From contig NZ_AP018290.1 of NCBI RefSeq assembly GCF_002368415.1, forward strand, positions 3,175,614-3,239,613: a DNA stretch of 64,000 bases, in the 5' to 3' direction. Source of the DNA: Calothrix sp. NIES-4105. Its GTDB lineage: Bacteria; Cyanobacteriota; Cyanobacteriia; Cyanobacteriales; Nostocaceae. Each line of letters starts with the position of its first letter. Position 1 is the stretch's first letter. Shown here in pieces: positions 1-13,700 of this stretch. A model generated the notes under the pieces. It was given only the letters and a program-made list of their open reading frames with translations, searched no databases and was not told the origin of the DNA. The position numbers were made by a program, and so were the translations under genes.

Positions 1-301
1 AACTAGGTGCAACTTTAAAACCTTCCAAATATATATTTGCCCATTGCACAAATGGTAAATTCCGAATAGCATCCAAATCAGCAGGTTCGTAACGACAGAT
101 GTAAGCGTTTTCTGGAACGTATTCAAGAATAGAGGCGCCCCGGTCTGCTAGTTGACTTTTTTGCTCGCGCGTTAGCGGTTGAGTTGCTTGGATTATTATA
201 TAGTTAGAGGTGGAACTATCTGGACTAATAAGACTGGCATATCCCATTGCATTGCTTTGCGCTGGGTCAATCGATATGCCATTGATAGTGATTTTCGTCA
301 T
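1..301 (-). CDS. S8 (subtilisin-like) family peptidase, N-terminal part
   Basis: About 100 codons read leftwards from an ATG at 299-301 and run off the window edge. A Shine-Dalgarno-like GAGGTG lies 4 nt upstream of the start. The product begins MTKITINGISIDP and contains LTREQKSQLADRGA and YICRYEPADLDAIRNLPFVQ. I recognise this as the prosegment-like N-terminus of cyanobacterial S8-family serine peptidases, which precedes the catalytic domain. The catalytic triad lies outside the window, so the assignment rests on the N-terminus alone. The nearby giant gene also carries a subtilase domain; any functional link is inference. Confidence 0.55.
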   Translation of the reverse strand, partial: MTKITINGISIDPAQSNAMGYASLISPDSSTSNYIIIQATQPLTREQKSQLADRGASILEYVPENAYICRYEPADLDAIRNLPFVQWANIYLEGFKVAPS

Positions 302-967
302 AGACACCTCATTCTGACTGCAAAAGCTAGCAAGCGTATTCTAGCTTGACGTATAAATTTTATTACTTACTTTTTATAGTTGTATTGTTTGTAAGAAAAC
401 GTAAAAAACGGTATTTGATTATATAGCTATTAATACGAAATGCGTAGGTTGGGTGGAGGAACCCAACATTTGCAAGACAAAAGTCGTGTAACGCGAGCGT
501 ATTTTTTTACCACAGAGGCGCAGAGTACACAGAGGGAAGAGTTATTAATAGTCAAGTTCAAATAACCTGTTTAGTAGATAGTACAAATCATCTAAATTAA
601 ATTCTCCTTCGTTTTCAGATTTTCCATCAGTCTTTAAATATTCAAATGCATTCTCTGCTGGCGCCGGCATTGACTTCTGTTTTACGCCATTGCTCCACAG
701 TTTTTTTAACTTCTTCTATTTCCTCAAAATTAACTTTTCCCTCTTCCTTTGTGTCCTTTGTGACCTTTGTGGTTCATAAAAGGAACAAACCACATAATCC
801 GGAGGATTTCCCGCAGGGTAGACACAAAGGACACAAAGAGAGGATAAGAGAAAAATAAAAAGATGTGTGTACACGGTAGTTCCCTACGAGAGGGAAAGGG
901 GAGAAGATTTAAAACCGTTAATTGTCAAGTGTTGGAAACCCTGAGATGGCAATCAATTAATGTCATG
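302..967. other. Repeat-rich intergenic region
   Basis: No intact gene. It holds a palindromic element of the GTAGGTTGGGTGGAG...AACCCAAC type (443-467) and a CACAGAGG...CAGAGTACACAGAGGG element (509-536). A CTTTGTGTCCTTTGTG element (741-774) is partly repeated in inverted orientation at 812-846. All belong to families that recur elsewhere in the window. A short decayed coding segment lies on the minus strand at 545-720. Confidence 0.7.
545..720 (-). pseudogene. Short decayed coding remnant, unknown family
   Basis: On the minus strand, 545-670 encodes 41 residues from an ATG, ending FNLDDLYYLLNRLFELDY. The DNA just upstream reads coding-like in a different frame (NFEEIEEVKKTVEQWRKTEVN) and stops shortly after the GGCGCC site near 659-664. 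Two acidic, helical-looking pieces in different frames suggest one small gene broken by a frameshift. I do not recognise the family. The 41-codon ORF alone could also be a real small gene. Confidence 0.25.
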
Positions 968-1642
968 TTATGCGGAGGTTTTTTTCTGCAAGCGCCGTTT
1001 CATGGCGGCGCCAAAACCAAAAGCAGCAAGAGAACCAAAAACAGTTAAGGGTTCAGGAACGGGTTCGTAATTTCCGTTTCTTAACGCAAGTCGTGATGAG
1101 CCAGTAGTATCATTTACATCAATAACACCAATACCAACCGTATAATTACCACCAGTATTAAAAGTATAGGAGAAAGGAGTACCGCTAGTTAAATTCAAGA
1201 TTGAATTACCAATGGCTACAAAAGCACGGTCTGCATTCACAGTATCGTAGGTTAAAAAGTCCCAATCAAAGCTGAACACATCCCCAGCTTGCACACCTGT
1301 AAAGATAGTTTTAATTACAGAACCTTCTGTCGCATCTACACCAAGACTTCCAGGAGCAATACCGATAAAAGTTTCTAAGTCATCAATGAAAAAATTTGGG
1401 TTGTTACCGGAAACGTTATAGTTGGCGCCACCATCATCGCTACCATCAGAGAATGCGTTAGTTAGTGTAGCTTGATTTAGAGAGGTGGTAAAATCACCAG
1501 AGCCTGTCCAATTGCTGAAATTAACACTGGCTGCAAATGCAGGAGAAGCGATCATTGTGCTACTAGCTGCAAATATGCTGTAAGTAATAGCCTTTTTTTT
1601 GAAGCGTTTTAGCAATGATTTGAAAGATGTTTTAGCTGACAT
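968..1642 (-). CDS. PEP-CTERM sorting domain protein
   Basis: 224 residues. The N-terminus has a basic stretch (KSLLKRFKKK), a hydrophobic core and an AFAA cleavage-like site near residue 38, so it is probably exported. The C-terminus has the PEP-CTERM signature: PVPEP, a hydrophobic segment, then MKRRLQKK. This signal is known to direct exosortase processing at the cell envelope. The body is Asn/Gly/Thr-rich and beta-like, as in other cyanobacterial PEP-CTERM proteins; no enzymatic motif is visible. A GGAG ribosome-binding site lies 7 nt before the ATG. It is an extracellular or surface protein of unknown ligand. No exosortase gene is in the window. Confidence 0.85.
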   Translation of the reverse strand: MSAKTSFKSLLKRFKKKAITYSIFAASSTMIASPAFAASVNFSNWTGSGDFTTSLNQATLTNAFSDGSDDGGANYNVSGNNPNFFIDDLETFIGIAPGSLGVDATEGSVIKTIFTGVQAGDVFSFDWDFLTYDTVNADRAFVAIGNSILNLTSGTPFSYTFNTGGNYTVGIGVIDVNDTTGSSRLALRNGNYEPVPEPLTVFGSLAAFGFGAAMKRRLQKKTSA

Positions 1643-1731
1643 AGAAACTCCGTTAGTTTTAGTGAGTGTTTTTAAAGAATTTGGTAGATGCCAGCTTGTT
1701 TGAAGGACAGGCAGTTAGCTATCCTACGTGA

Positions 1732-4700
1732 TTAAAATACAAAATTGTTGGGATTATTTAAGGCGCCACCACTGGCAACGTTTACGGTGATGAAAGGTCG
1801 GAAAATGTCTCTACCTGTAAGACCATCTGCATCTACTTCCACACCAAAGTTATTGCTAACACTACCCTGTACAACTCTGACGTAACCATCGGTAAAAGCA
1901 TTAGTACCGCTATAACCACCACTTACCAAGCTATCAAGTAATTGGGTAAACACTATTTTGTCAAAGCCAACCTCGAAGTCTGTGATGGTGTCACCTCTGT
2001 CGCGAATGCTTGTGTAGACAAAGCGGTCGTTACCTAAACCACCTGTGAGTGTGTCGCTTCCTACACCACCTGTAAGTTCATCATCTCCGGCGCCACCAAT
2101 TATAATGTCTCTTCCGCTACCTGTAGTCAGGATATCGTTGCCAGAACCACCTGTTACGGTTACGCCAGATGAGGTATCGTTATCCACGATAGTGAATACT
2201 GCAGTATTTTGGGCGCCAATTGTTGCCCCACCTTTAGGATTGCTTAGAGATAAATTGACGGTTTCGTTACCCTCAATTAAACCATCGTCAAAAATGGGGA
2301 TGACTACAGTCTTACTCAATTCGCCATCAGCAAAGAGAACGGGAATTAAGGCGTTGTTGTAATCTGTGCCAGCAGTAGCGGTACCATCAGTGAGTGTGAG
2401 TTGCGCTTCAACTTCTCCATCACTACCTTCTGTACGGTTGATGGTGACAGCAGTAATAGCTGTGCCGTCTTCTTTGATGCTAAATTCGGGAGTGCTAAAA
2501 GCTAGCTTACCAGAATTAGGAATGCGTTGGTTGCCAAAGTTAATATTAGTGGCAATTTCTCCAGCAGCTAGGGTAACACTATGACTCAATTTCAAGGAAC
2601 CACTGGGCAAATATAGCGGGTCATCGCTGGAGTTGTTATTGGGGTTGGAGTTACCAGGATTTACCACTTGGCTATTCAGATTCAGAATACCTTCTGCCAA
2701 TGCCAGCATGTTTACCCGTGGAAAGTTAAGTCCTGTATTGGTAACATTATCGTTTTCGTTATCACCGTCATTAATAATAATACTAGTGTTATCGATAAGG
2801 CTGCGGAATTCACTGAGGGTGAGTTTGCGTCCGAGTTTTTCAACAGCGATTTGCTGTGCAAGTACGGCAACCCCAGAGATGAAGGGGGTAGCTTTGCTAG
2901 TACCGCCCATTGTTTGGGTACCACCTGTGGCATTAGCACCTGTAACCAGGATACCTGGGGCAAAGACATCTAATAAAGTGGCGTGGCGTTGAGAGAAACT
3001 GGCAATTCGGTCTGCGTCTGTTGTATAGTCAGTTGCACCACCACTAAAGGTTTTGGAACCACCGAAATTATCTGCCCAGACGGCGCCTACTGCAATTGTA
3101 TTCGGGTCGGCAGCAGGATAGGCAAGTCCAGGCTTACTGTTGAATTGGTAGAAACTGTTACCAGCAGCAGCGGCAATAATGATATTTTTGGAGGCGATTG
3201 CTGCTAATTCATCACCGATACCGTAGCGGGAGTCGGAATTAACCCAGTTTTGACCATCTCCAACAGAAAGATTGACAGATGCAATATTATATTTGTCTGC
3301 GTTTTGATTGACCCATTGCAGTGCGGCTTCCAGTTCGGAGAAGTAACCAGTACCGTTATCTTTAAAGACTTTCAGGACGATGATGTTGGCGCCAGAAGCG
3401 ACAGAAGCGGCGATACTGGCGATGTGGGAACCGTGTCCGCTTCTATCGCTGGCATTGTTGTCTTTGTCGGCAAAGTCGTATTGGTAGATAATGCGGTCAG
3501 CAATGCCATCACCGTTATTGTCGGCGCCGAAGAGAGGATGGTCTAAGTCGATACCAGTGTCAATAATGACAGTAGCGTAACCCTGTCCTTTGATGTTGGC
3601 AAAGCGCGCATCTGCTTGGAAATCATCGAGGTTAATTAAGTTAGTAGCTGTAATCGGTTGGGTGTTGGTGGTGGTACTAAGGGGTGCGCTGGGGGTGAAG
3701 ATTTCTGTATTGGAAGCAGTGGTGCTAATTTCAACTAGGGGGTGGGTTTGTTTCCAACCATCTTGAACTACTTGAGCGACGTTATAAGTACCAGGACGAA
3801 GGTCATTAAAGGTGTAAGTACCTTGGGAGTCGGTAAGGGTTGAGGTTTCACTTGCATCTAGCTGGCTATTATTGTTGGCATCTAAATAAACTCTCCAACC
3901 TGGTAACGTAGACTCTCCATTATCTTTTATGCTATTCCCGTTGATATCATTCCAGGCAATACCGCGAATTTCGACATCGTTGTCTTGAATAGCAACGTTG
4001 ATATTGGGCAGCGTTAAACTGTTGTAATTACCATCGGTACTAGTGATGCTGTGAGTAATTGTACTGTTGTGGTTGCCTTCTGGGGTGGTGTCGTTAACTG
4101 CATTAACAGTGATGGTTTGAGGAGTGTTCCAGTTAACAGTAGTGAAGGTAAGGGTGGTTTTATCGCTGGTAATTTGATTTCCTGGCGCCAGTGTAATAGT
4201 AACATCAGCTGTAGGTTGGGTTCTTAGAACGAGGGTATAGGTATCAGAATTACCAGCTTCGGTAACTATTGTACTACCGTTCGTCTGGGTGAAGGTGACA
4301 CCAGGTGTTGCGGGTGTGGAAATAGTAAATGTTGCTGTTCTGGCAATATCACCGTTATTTCCTGCATTATCCTGAATGGTGGTTGCATCAACCCGTAATT
4401 GATAGGTACCTGGGGTATTAGTAAAGTTGTTTAAGCCATTAATGCGGTAGGTGGTATCGGACAGGTATTCTATAGTGACGGTATTGGGTAAAGTGATAGT
4501 TTCACCGTCACGGGTAAGAGTAATGTCGCTTCTGTCAAAGGTATTGAGATTGATTTGTTCGGAGAATTTGACATCAATATAGTTAACAGGGTTAAGGGTT
4601 GGGGTTTCTGGTAGGTTGAGGAATTGGCTAATAGTCGGTTTAGTGATATCAGCAAACAGGTTTAGAGGTGTGGTGGTTATATTTCCAGCAGCATCTACAA

Positions 4701-7700
4701 CTTGAATTTCTAACTCTCTGGCGCCTGCACTAGATAACTGTACGCTAGCATTAAAGTTAGTTCCGATAACAGATGCTTGTGCTAAAGATTGATTGAGAAC
4801 TTTATCGCGAACGTATACTTTTAATCCAGTTTCGCTGAGGGAACCTGTAATATCAATTGAGGTACTATTAACGCGAATTTGACCAGATTCATTTACAACG
4901 CCATTTGTGATTTGAATATTTGTTGCTGAAGAAGGAGCAATTGTATCCAAAGTCCAATTCTCAGTCAGGGAGTTAGTTACAACATTTCCATTAGTATCCT
5001 TAATTCCACTACCAACTACAGCCAAACTGTAACTTCCATCAGTAGATTGTAAGCCAGTTAAAGCATTGAGGCGATAGGTTGTGTCATTTAACTGAGTTAA
5101 ATTGGCACTATTTGTAATTAAATTTGTTGTACCATCACGGGTGAGAATGACATCGTTGAGGTCAAATGTTGTGGAATCAATAGCTTTAGAGAAGGCAATA
5201 TCAAGGCTAGTAACTTTCGTATTTCTAGGACTGGTTACATCAGTAATTGATAGCAATTTAGGAGCATTAGTATTTAATGCCCAAGTAAAACCTTTGGCGC
5301 CAACTCCTGTATTACCATCTGTATCAATTACACCCCTAGCATTAACTAAAAATGTGTATTCGCCATCAACATTGGTTAAATCACCCAGGTTACTAATTTG
5401 GTAAGTGCTAGCGTTAATTGGGGTGATAGTAACGGTATTCTTAATTAAATCGCCACCACCATCACGGTTGAGGAACAAATCGTTAAAATCAAAGCTGCTG
5501 GGGTTAATTGCTTCGGTAAAAGTAACAGTAATCGGGTTATTAATGGGAGTGTTCAAACGGGTAGAAGTGAAACCAACGATACCAGCAACAGCGGGACGGT
5601 CGCCAGTAAATACCCAAGATTCGTTAACAATTCCTGTGCCAGAAAGTCCTTCAAAATCCTCTACTCCAGCCGCATTGACACTAAGTTGATATTGTCCAAC
5701 ATTGCCTGTAATGCCTTGCAAGTTGCCAATGCGATAAGTGTTAGTATTTACCTGTGAAATACTAAGATTATTAGTATTTAACGCAACACCATCAAGGGTC
5801 AAGCTGATATCACTGTTATCAAAAGTGGCTGCTTTGATAGGTTCGGTAAAGACAACATCAATGGTATTAACGGTTGTGTTGCGGGGGTTGGGGTCAACGT
5901 CAACAATGTCTCTAACTTTTGGCGGGGTTTGGTCGCCTGTAGTATAGGTAATGGTGTAGGTTTTGGCGCCTGCGGTAGCGTTGTTGTCGAGTAAATGTAA
6001 GATATTTTCGTAGATTGGGCGCCCAGTAGCGGGGAAAGTGCGGTCAGTTGTCCACACATTATCTAAAACAACTTCTGTACCATCAGCACGAACAACCCGC
6101 TTGATTTGGAATTGTCCGTTACCAGGGTCTAATAAACGCAGGTAATTCCATCCTGACTCCACATTTGCACTGACTTGAACTGTTAAATCTTCAAAGGTTG
6201 CGGCGCCGTCTGCAGCAGTGTTGGTGACAGCTTTTACAGGCGCCGTGCCACCACTGCTAAAGTAAAGTGTATCGGGGGTAAAGTTTGCATCAAATTGGTC
6301 GTTAACTAGAAAATCTGAAAGGTCATCGGGGTTAGCATGGTCAACCTTAACTTTGCGGATAAGTTCGTGGATTTTGACTTCTTTAATTAAAGAAAGTTCG
6401 GCGTTGCCAAGACCGTTAACATGTTCAAAAGTAGCGTCGTAGTCAATAAATTTACCTTGCAAACTTGACTTAAGTAACCAGTCAGCAACAGCGGTTTCTC
6501 CAGCTTTGATATCGCCAAAGTTGACAGAAAGCGAGGGGGTAACAGCTTCGTTATTGACTTGACTACCAATAATTTGGAAATCAATCAGTAACCCTTTTTC
6601 ATTCTCGATAATTTTGGGTTGAGCAGAAGTAATTTTAAGGTTTTTCGCATCACCTTTACCTTCGTTGCGGACTAAAACACCAAGGGAGAAGGGAACTGAT
6701 GGTTCAACTGTGTCAGTAAAGGGGTCATCTGCGAAGACATCCCGTTGCTGGAAGTAGTCGAGATATAGTTCCGCTTGAGGATAGACGGTGATAGGAGTAG
6801 AGAGTAAAGGAACGGTGATAAGTTGGCCGTTTTCTGTATAGGAGAGAGTACCACCAATACTGTATTGAGTAGGAACTTCAGGTGCAGCAAGGTTAGTGGG
6901 GATGAATGTCCATTCGGCGCCACCAATACCTTCATCTTGGGGGGTGTTGGGGTCATCTCCTCTGAGGATACCTGTACCATCAACAGCAGTAATGTTTTTG
7001 AGGATGGGGTTGGTAATACCAAAGAGGTCGTTGACGACGTTACCTTGTGCGTCTTTGACTTGCAGGGTGACAGTGAGGTTTTCAAGGTTAGTAGTGTTAC
7101 CGTTGTCAATTTCTAGTTCGCCAAGGAAAGCAGAACGGGTCATTACAGCTTCTTGGTCAATGCTGATACGGACTTGGGCACAAACTCCGTCAGAAGGTTT
7201 TTTGAAAAAACGAGGGTCTAGAGGGTCAGTTCCATCTTGATTCTCACTAGCATCATCAACACCATCACCATCAGAATCTTTTGCAATGGGTTTGGTATTG
7301 ATTAAAGTTTCAAATATATCTGTCAATCCATCGCCATCAATATCTGATTGAGCATCATTAGCAATATTTGGATTGAGTCCTACCTTTCTTTCATAGGAGT
7401 CTACTATTTGATCGCCATCACTATCTACGTCAGTAATAGCAAATTGACCAATACCTATATCATCACCGTTACGAACCATAACATAGAGAGTGGGAGTATA
7501 GGTAGCAATAGGATTACGAGTATTTAGGATATTAAGCAAGCCATCAGCGGATACTTGGACAAATTCATCCTCTTCCATGACAAAATATTTAGTGCCAGAA
7601 GCAGAAGATGTAATATCTATAGTAGTACCATCTGAATTTTTTCTATTGACTTGAAGCTGTATATTTTCCCCTACTTTAAGGAAAAACTGGCCATTCGCAC

Positions 7701-10700
7701 TGACATCTAAAGTTGAAATTGATGCTAAATGTTGTGAGAAAAGTTCCTCTTGTTTCAACGAAAGAGGCAAGGTTGTAAAATTATTGCTTGCCGCTGAAGA
7801 AGTTATATCTAAATTAGATACGGGTTTTGCCTCAGACAGAAAATTAGGTTTCAGGATATTTTCTTGAGATAATAAATTAAAGCCTGCTAGTCCCTGAAGA
7901 ATTTCTCGAAGAAGCGCTGCCCCAGAAGGAACGACCTGTTGTGCAATTAACTTAGCAAGAAAAGAAAGTTGCCCTGCTTGATACACCTGCTCAAAGCATG
8001 GAACAACAGCCTCCTCGAAAAACCTTTGATGCTCACTATCGTCAAGAGTTCCCTTACGAGCTGCATCGGCAAAACCAGGAGTTAATTCATTGATAAAGTG
8101 TGATAATCCACCCAAAAGCGCTGCAATATCTTTTAGAGGAACGAGAATGGTAACGCCTCCAATTGAGATTGGAATTCGTACATTGCCAAGCCAATCAGGA
8201 AGATTGCTTAATATTCTGTCAGAAATTGATTCTTTCCCATTGCGTGCGTTTTCAGCAATTTCACAAAATAATTCTTTTACAAAGCCACCTCCCCAAGAGT
8301 TTTCATTAGCTGCCGCTTTCTGTGCAATGCACAATTTTTGGTTTGCAAGAGCAGCACTTAACGTGTCACGTTTTTTGTTGTAATCATTTTGAAGTGCTTG
8401 GATAACATCCTCGTATTCACATTCTTCTGGAGGTTCGCACGGTGTTGGACTACTAAAGCCGATTGGAGCAATTATAATTCCACTAGCAAATCCACCAAAA
8501 GGATTAATGAAACCACTACCTAAACAATTACCTTCTACATTATTAATAGCAATCGCCGAACCTTTTGATAAATTATTACCTCCACAAATGTATGACCAAG
8601 ACAATCCACCAGAAAGACTACAGGGTATAGAAGGAATTGATTGAGTAATTATTTGAAAATTACTGCTATTTAAATTAAGAGTATCAAAATCAGCAATTCG
8701 AGTAATTTTTACTGGAATAGTTAAAGAACTTTTTGCTGATAGGCTTCCAGCATTTTCAATTAGTGGCTCAATTTTGTAAAATGGATGTTCACCAAAGTTT
8801 AGCCTGACATCATTTGCAGCAATAAGCCCATGATTAGTGATAGTCATATCAATTTGCATGACCTCACCTATGACATCTAAATCAGCTAAATCAATTAATG
8901 GTGGATCGATTGTGAGTGTTGGAACTGGTACATTAGTTTCAAAAACACTTTCAACACTGATGTTGTAACGGTCTTCAATCTCTGTCGGTGTAACATTCCA
9001 AATATATCTAACTGTCTGACGTGACAGGAAGGCATTAATGTTTTCTGTCTCACCAGCATCAAGCTGTATTGTTTGACGGAAAGTTTCGTGATTATCTGAT
9101 GTAATTTCCAGCTTGTAAAAGCCTTCATTAATATTCGACAAGTTAATCATCCCTGTCTCGTCTGTTACTGCATTTTTAACTACTTCATTTGTAAAGTAGT
9201 TCCGCAGGGTAACTGTTGCATTTGCTAATTTGGGTGAACCTTCGGCAAAGTAGAATAATTCATCAACTGTGTTAATCCGGATTTCACCAATTGCATTACT
9301 CACCGCGCGGAAGTTAAAAGGAAGTAATAAATCTCCATCATTTCCGACTGCATCTAAGACAATATTGCCTGTATATTCTGTTAACGCTAAATCTGCCTCT
9401 GGAGTTAGCAGTAACGTTACTTTTGTTGATTCCCCAGGCGCCAAAGCATTAATCTTAGTAGGTGATGCTAACTTCAACCAAGATACATTAGGAACCAACA
9501 ACTCAATATTTTCTGCAACCGCACCCCCTTCATTTTTCACTTCAAACTCTACCGCAGTTTGATTGCCTCGCAACATTCCACTACTAACGAGGTTTGTAGA
9601 AGCTACCAAACGGGGAACATTTCTTTCTAAATTAACGCTAACTGGTAAACTGGCTGTTACTCCTTCTGCACTCGTGAGCTTAATATTAAAACTATCTTGG
9701 GTAATTGCAGAATTATTAGGCGCCGTAATCGTATAACTAATAGTATCGTTGCCCGAACCTGCTAATGTCGAAGGTGTATTAACTTGAATATTCCAATCAC
9801 TCGGCGCCCCTTCTACTGTATAGGTAAGTCCATTCAAAGCAACATCTGTCAGGTTCTCTAAGTTTACCTGTGCAGTAAATGTTTTGTCTGCAATCACTTT
9901 ATAAGCAGCACTATTACTCGCAAAACGCATTCCTAACAGTTTAAAGCTGTCTTCTGCTGCTGTATCTTCAGTCGGGTTATTAGGGAAATAAGCATTAATT
10001 TGATATTGTCCGCCTTCTGCCGCTAACGGTTTAAATGTACTGGTAAAATTACCATTCGCATCTGTGAAAGCTGACAACTCTCGCACGAAACCATTATTTT
10101 TCACCGCGATGGTGACAAATTCAAAAGGAACGGGTGAATTATCGCCATTACTTAATGCTTGTCCCTGGAAAGTTACAGATTGTCCAGCTATACCAATTTC
10201 TGTATTTGTGGAGACTGTCGCGCGATAAGCAGCAGCAACGGAAATTGGGAGAATTGTTGTATTGTTATTATCACCAATACTTCCCCCTTCATTAACTGTA
10301 TTGGTTGCATCGGTTTGAGCAATTAAATAATATTGCCCTGTGCTTCTAGGAACAAAGAAGGGAACGTTTCTTTCATAAAATTGCCCAACCGGAAATTCAC
10401 CTTTAAATTGAAATTCACTTAAAAGAGTATCACTACTGTCTAATTTATTATCAGTAGAAAGATAAATGCGGTCTATTGATGGATTTGCTTCTGTTGTTGT
10501 TGCTTGTGCCAATCCTTTATTTTCAACTTTGTAGCTAAAGAAAGCTTGTTTTCCACTTAATAGAGGAGTGGTTGCGCTCAAATTAGATACAACTAAATCC
10601 GGAACATTAATATCAGTTACCGTCAGGTTACGAGAACCACTACTAAACCCAGTGGCTGATGCTGTAATAATAGCCGTTTGCGCTCCATCTGCAACACCAT

Positions 10701-13700
10701 CATCAACTGCATTTATGGCAAAGGTTGCAGAAGCTTGACCCGCTAAAATTGTGACTTGGGTGGGAACTGTTGCTTCCGTGGTATCACTAGAAGCAAGAGT
10801 AACAACTAAATCCTGATCGGTTATAACGTTGCGGGTAACAGTACCTATAGCGGCGCCATTTCCGGCATTTTCTGCAACAATCTCCTTATTAATTGATACA
10901 CCCAAAGTAGGCGCCTGTCCATTATCCAAAATTGTCAGGACTGCTGTACTTTGGGTTCCCAGCACTGCACCACCAGTGGGGTTGCTTAAGCTGAGGTTAA
11001 CGGTTTCATTTGGTTCAACTGTAATATCGTTATTAACTGGAATGAAAACGGTCTTACTGGTTTCTCCATCCGTAAAGGAAACAGTTATTGGGGTATTGTT
11101 ATAATCGCTCGGAGCAGTTGCCGTCCCGTCAGTTAAATTAATAGTGGCGCCAACAACTCCTGTTAATCTGCCAGTACGAGTAACAGTAACAGCAGTTACA
11201 GCTTCTCCATTCTCGCGGATACTAAAGTTAGCAGTACTAAAATCAAGGGCAACATCATCATCAAGAATTTTAACGCTAGCACTACCTTGATTACCAATGG
11301 TAGCGCCACCAGTAGGATTTGTCAGATTAATTGTAAAGCTTTCATCCCCCTCAACTTTGGCATCATTACGGATGCGGATGGCATTATTTCCCCCTAAAGA
11401 AGCTAACTCAACGGGGATAACTTTACTTGTTTCTCCGTCAGCTAGGGTGACACTAAAGGAACCATTGTAAAAGTCGTTATTAACTGAACTCGCCACACAA
11501 CCGCAACCTGTAGCAGTACCATCAGTAAAGGTAATTGTGGCACTTACTGCTCCCGTTGCCCTTCCCGTGCGGGTTACAATGATATCAGTAACGGCAGTAC
11601 CATCTTCACGAACTGTATAATTACCTGTACTAAAGTTTAGTTGAGTATCGTCATCGGCGATTGCTACAACTGCTGTATTCTGATTACCAATTGTCGCACC
11701 ACCTGTGGGTGAGGTGAGAGTCAGGTTTATTGTCTCCGTTCCTTCAACTAGAGTATCGTTGATGACCGGAATGGTAATAGTTTTCGGCGCTGTGTCCCCA
11801 TTGGCAAAGGTGACAGTAATAGGATTATTGTTATAGTCACTAGGCGCCGTTGCTGTACCATTACTTAAGGAAATTGTGGCGCCGACTTCCCCATCACTTC
11901 CACCTGTACGGGTGACAGTTACTGTAGTAATTGGCGTACCATCTTCGTTAACGCTGTAAGTAGGATTACTGAAGCTTAAAATCCCTTGTCGAGGTGTGTC
12001 GTTATTGAAAATGGTTAGAGTAGCAGTATTTTGAGTGCCAATAGTTGCACCATTAGTGGGGTTACTCAGCGCTAAGTTGATAGTTTCATTGCTTTCAAAT
12101 AGCGTGTCATCAACGATAGGAATGGTGACAATTTTGGAAGTTTCCCCATCGGCAAAGGTTACAGTTATAGGATTGCTGTTGTAGTCAGTGGGCGCCGTTG
12201 CAGTACCATTACTAGGTGTTAAAGTCGCACTAACTTCCCCATCGCTTCCACCCGCACGGGTGATAGTAACAGCTATAACAGGAGTGCCGTCTTCATTAAC
12301 GCTATATGTAGAACGACTAAAAGCTAAGGTTCCTGGAACAGCAAAATCATTATCAATGATGGTAAAGACAGCGGTATTTTGCGTTCCCAACGTAACACCA
12401 TTACTGGGGTTAGTAAGAGCAAGGTTAATAGTTTCATTCGCTTCAAAACTGGTGTCATCAACTATGGGAATAGTAACTATTTTGCTGGTTTCGCCATCTG
12501 CAAAGGTTACGGGGATGGAAGAATTATTGTAATCAGCAGGTGCGGTTGCTGTACCATTGGTAAGCGCTAGGGTAACGCTAATTTGACCTATGCTACTTCC
12601 CACGCGGGTGAAAGTGACTTGTGCAGTTCCATTTTCGCTGACACTGTAAGTTCCACTAGCAAAAGCAACTTCATTAATAGGGGCAACGTATTCAAAAGCA
12701 TTGGAAGTCAGATTTAACCCCGTAACATTTTGAAAAACTGCAATTAATTCATCCGGTTCGCTACCTGCTTTGTCAATATAAAGATTAGTGTTGCTACCAG
12801 AAACTTCTAAACGATAGTTACTGGCAGAACCCTGTAACTGAACCTTATCTTCGCTGGGGTTGAAGTCAGTGAGCGTGGCATAGTCGTTATTGCCATTAGT
12901 TAAAGTATTGCGGTCATCGTAATAAATGTTGGCACTGTCACCTAAGATAAAGCGATCGCTTCCCGTCCCTCCACTTAAGCTGTCTCTTTCACCGATACCA
13001 GGGTTGTTGCTGTTGACATCAATACCAGTTAGAGTATCATTTCCGGCGCCACCAAACAGCCCTAAACGAAATCCCTCGTCACTACCAGCACCACCAAATA
13101 ACTGGTCATCACCATCACCTCCATCCACTCGGTCACTACCATCTCCACCACTGAGGGTATCATTGCCTGCTTCTCCATAAATTAGGCTAGTACCATTTCC
13201 TGTGGTGACATTATCATTGCCAGCACCAGCATAAATTTCATCGGCATTGAAATAATCAGTACTTCCCTGTGTTGCAGTGATATTAATTGTGTCATTCCCG
13301 CTACCAGTCCTAAGATTTATCCGCTCAATTTCTTTGAAGCTAGTGCCATCAGAGACTGTTCCGTTACTCGTATCTGTATAGTTGACATTTAGATTTGTTG
13401 AAAGTGCCGACCTATCAAGATTAAGCACGTCATACCCAACACCACCAATAACCGTGTCAACCCCTGTACCTGGGTCGAGGAAATCATCGCCATCTCCCCC
13501 ATCTAAAGTATCATTACCAGCTTCACCATATAGTTCATCATTACCCGCTTCGCCAAAAATCGCATCATTACCGGCGCCGCCATACAAACCAATTCGCTCG
13601 AAATCTCCAGGGTATGACTCGAAACCACTATCATCTCCTGCTCCACCGCGAATCGTATCATCGCCATCACCACCTTCAATTTTGTCACGCCCTGAACCAG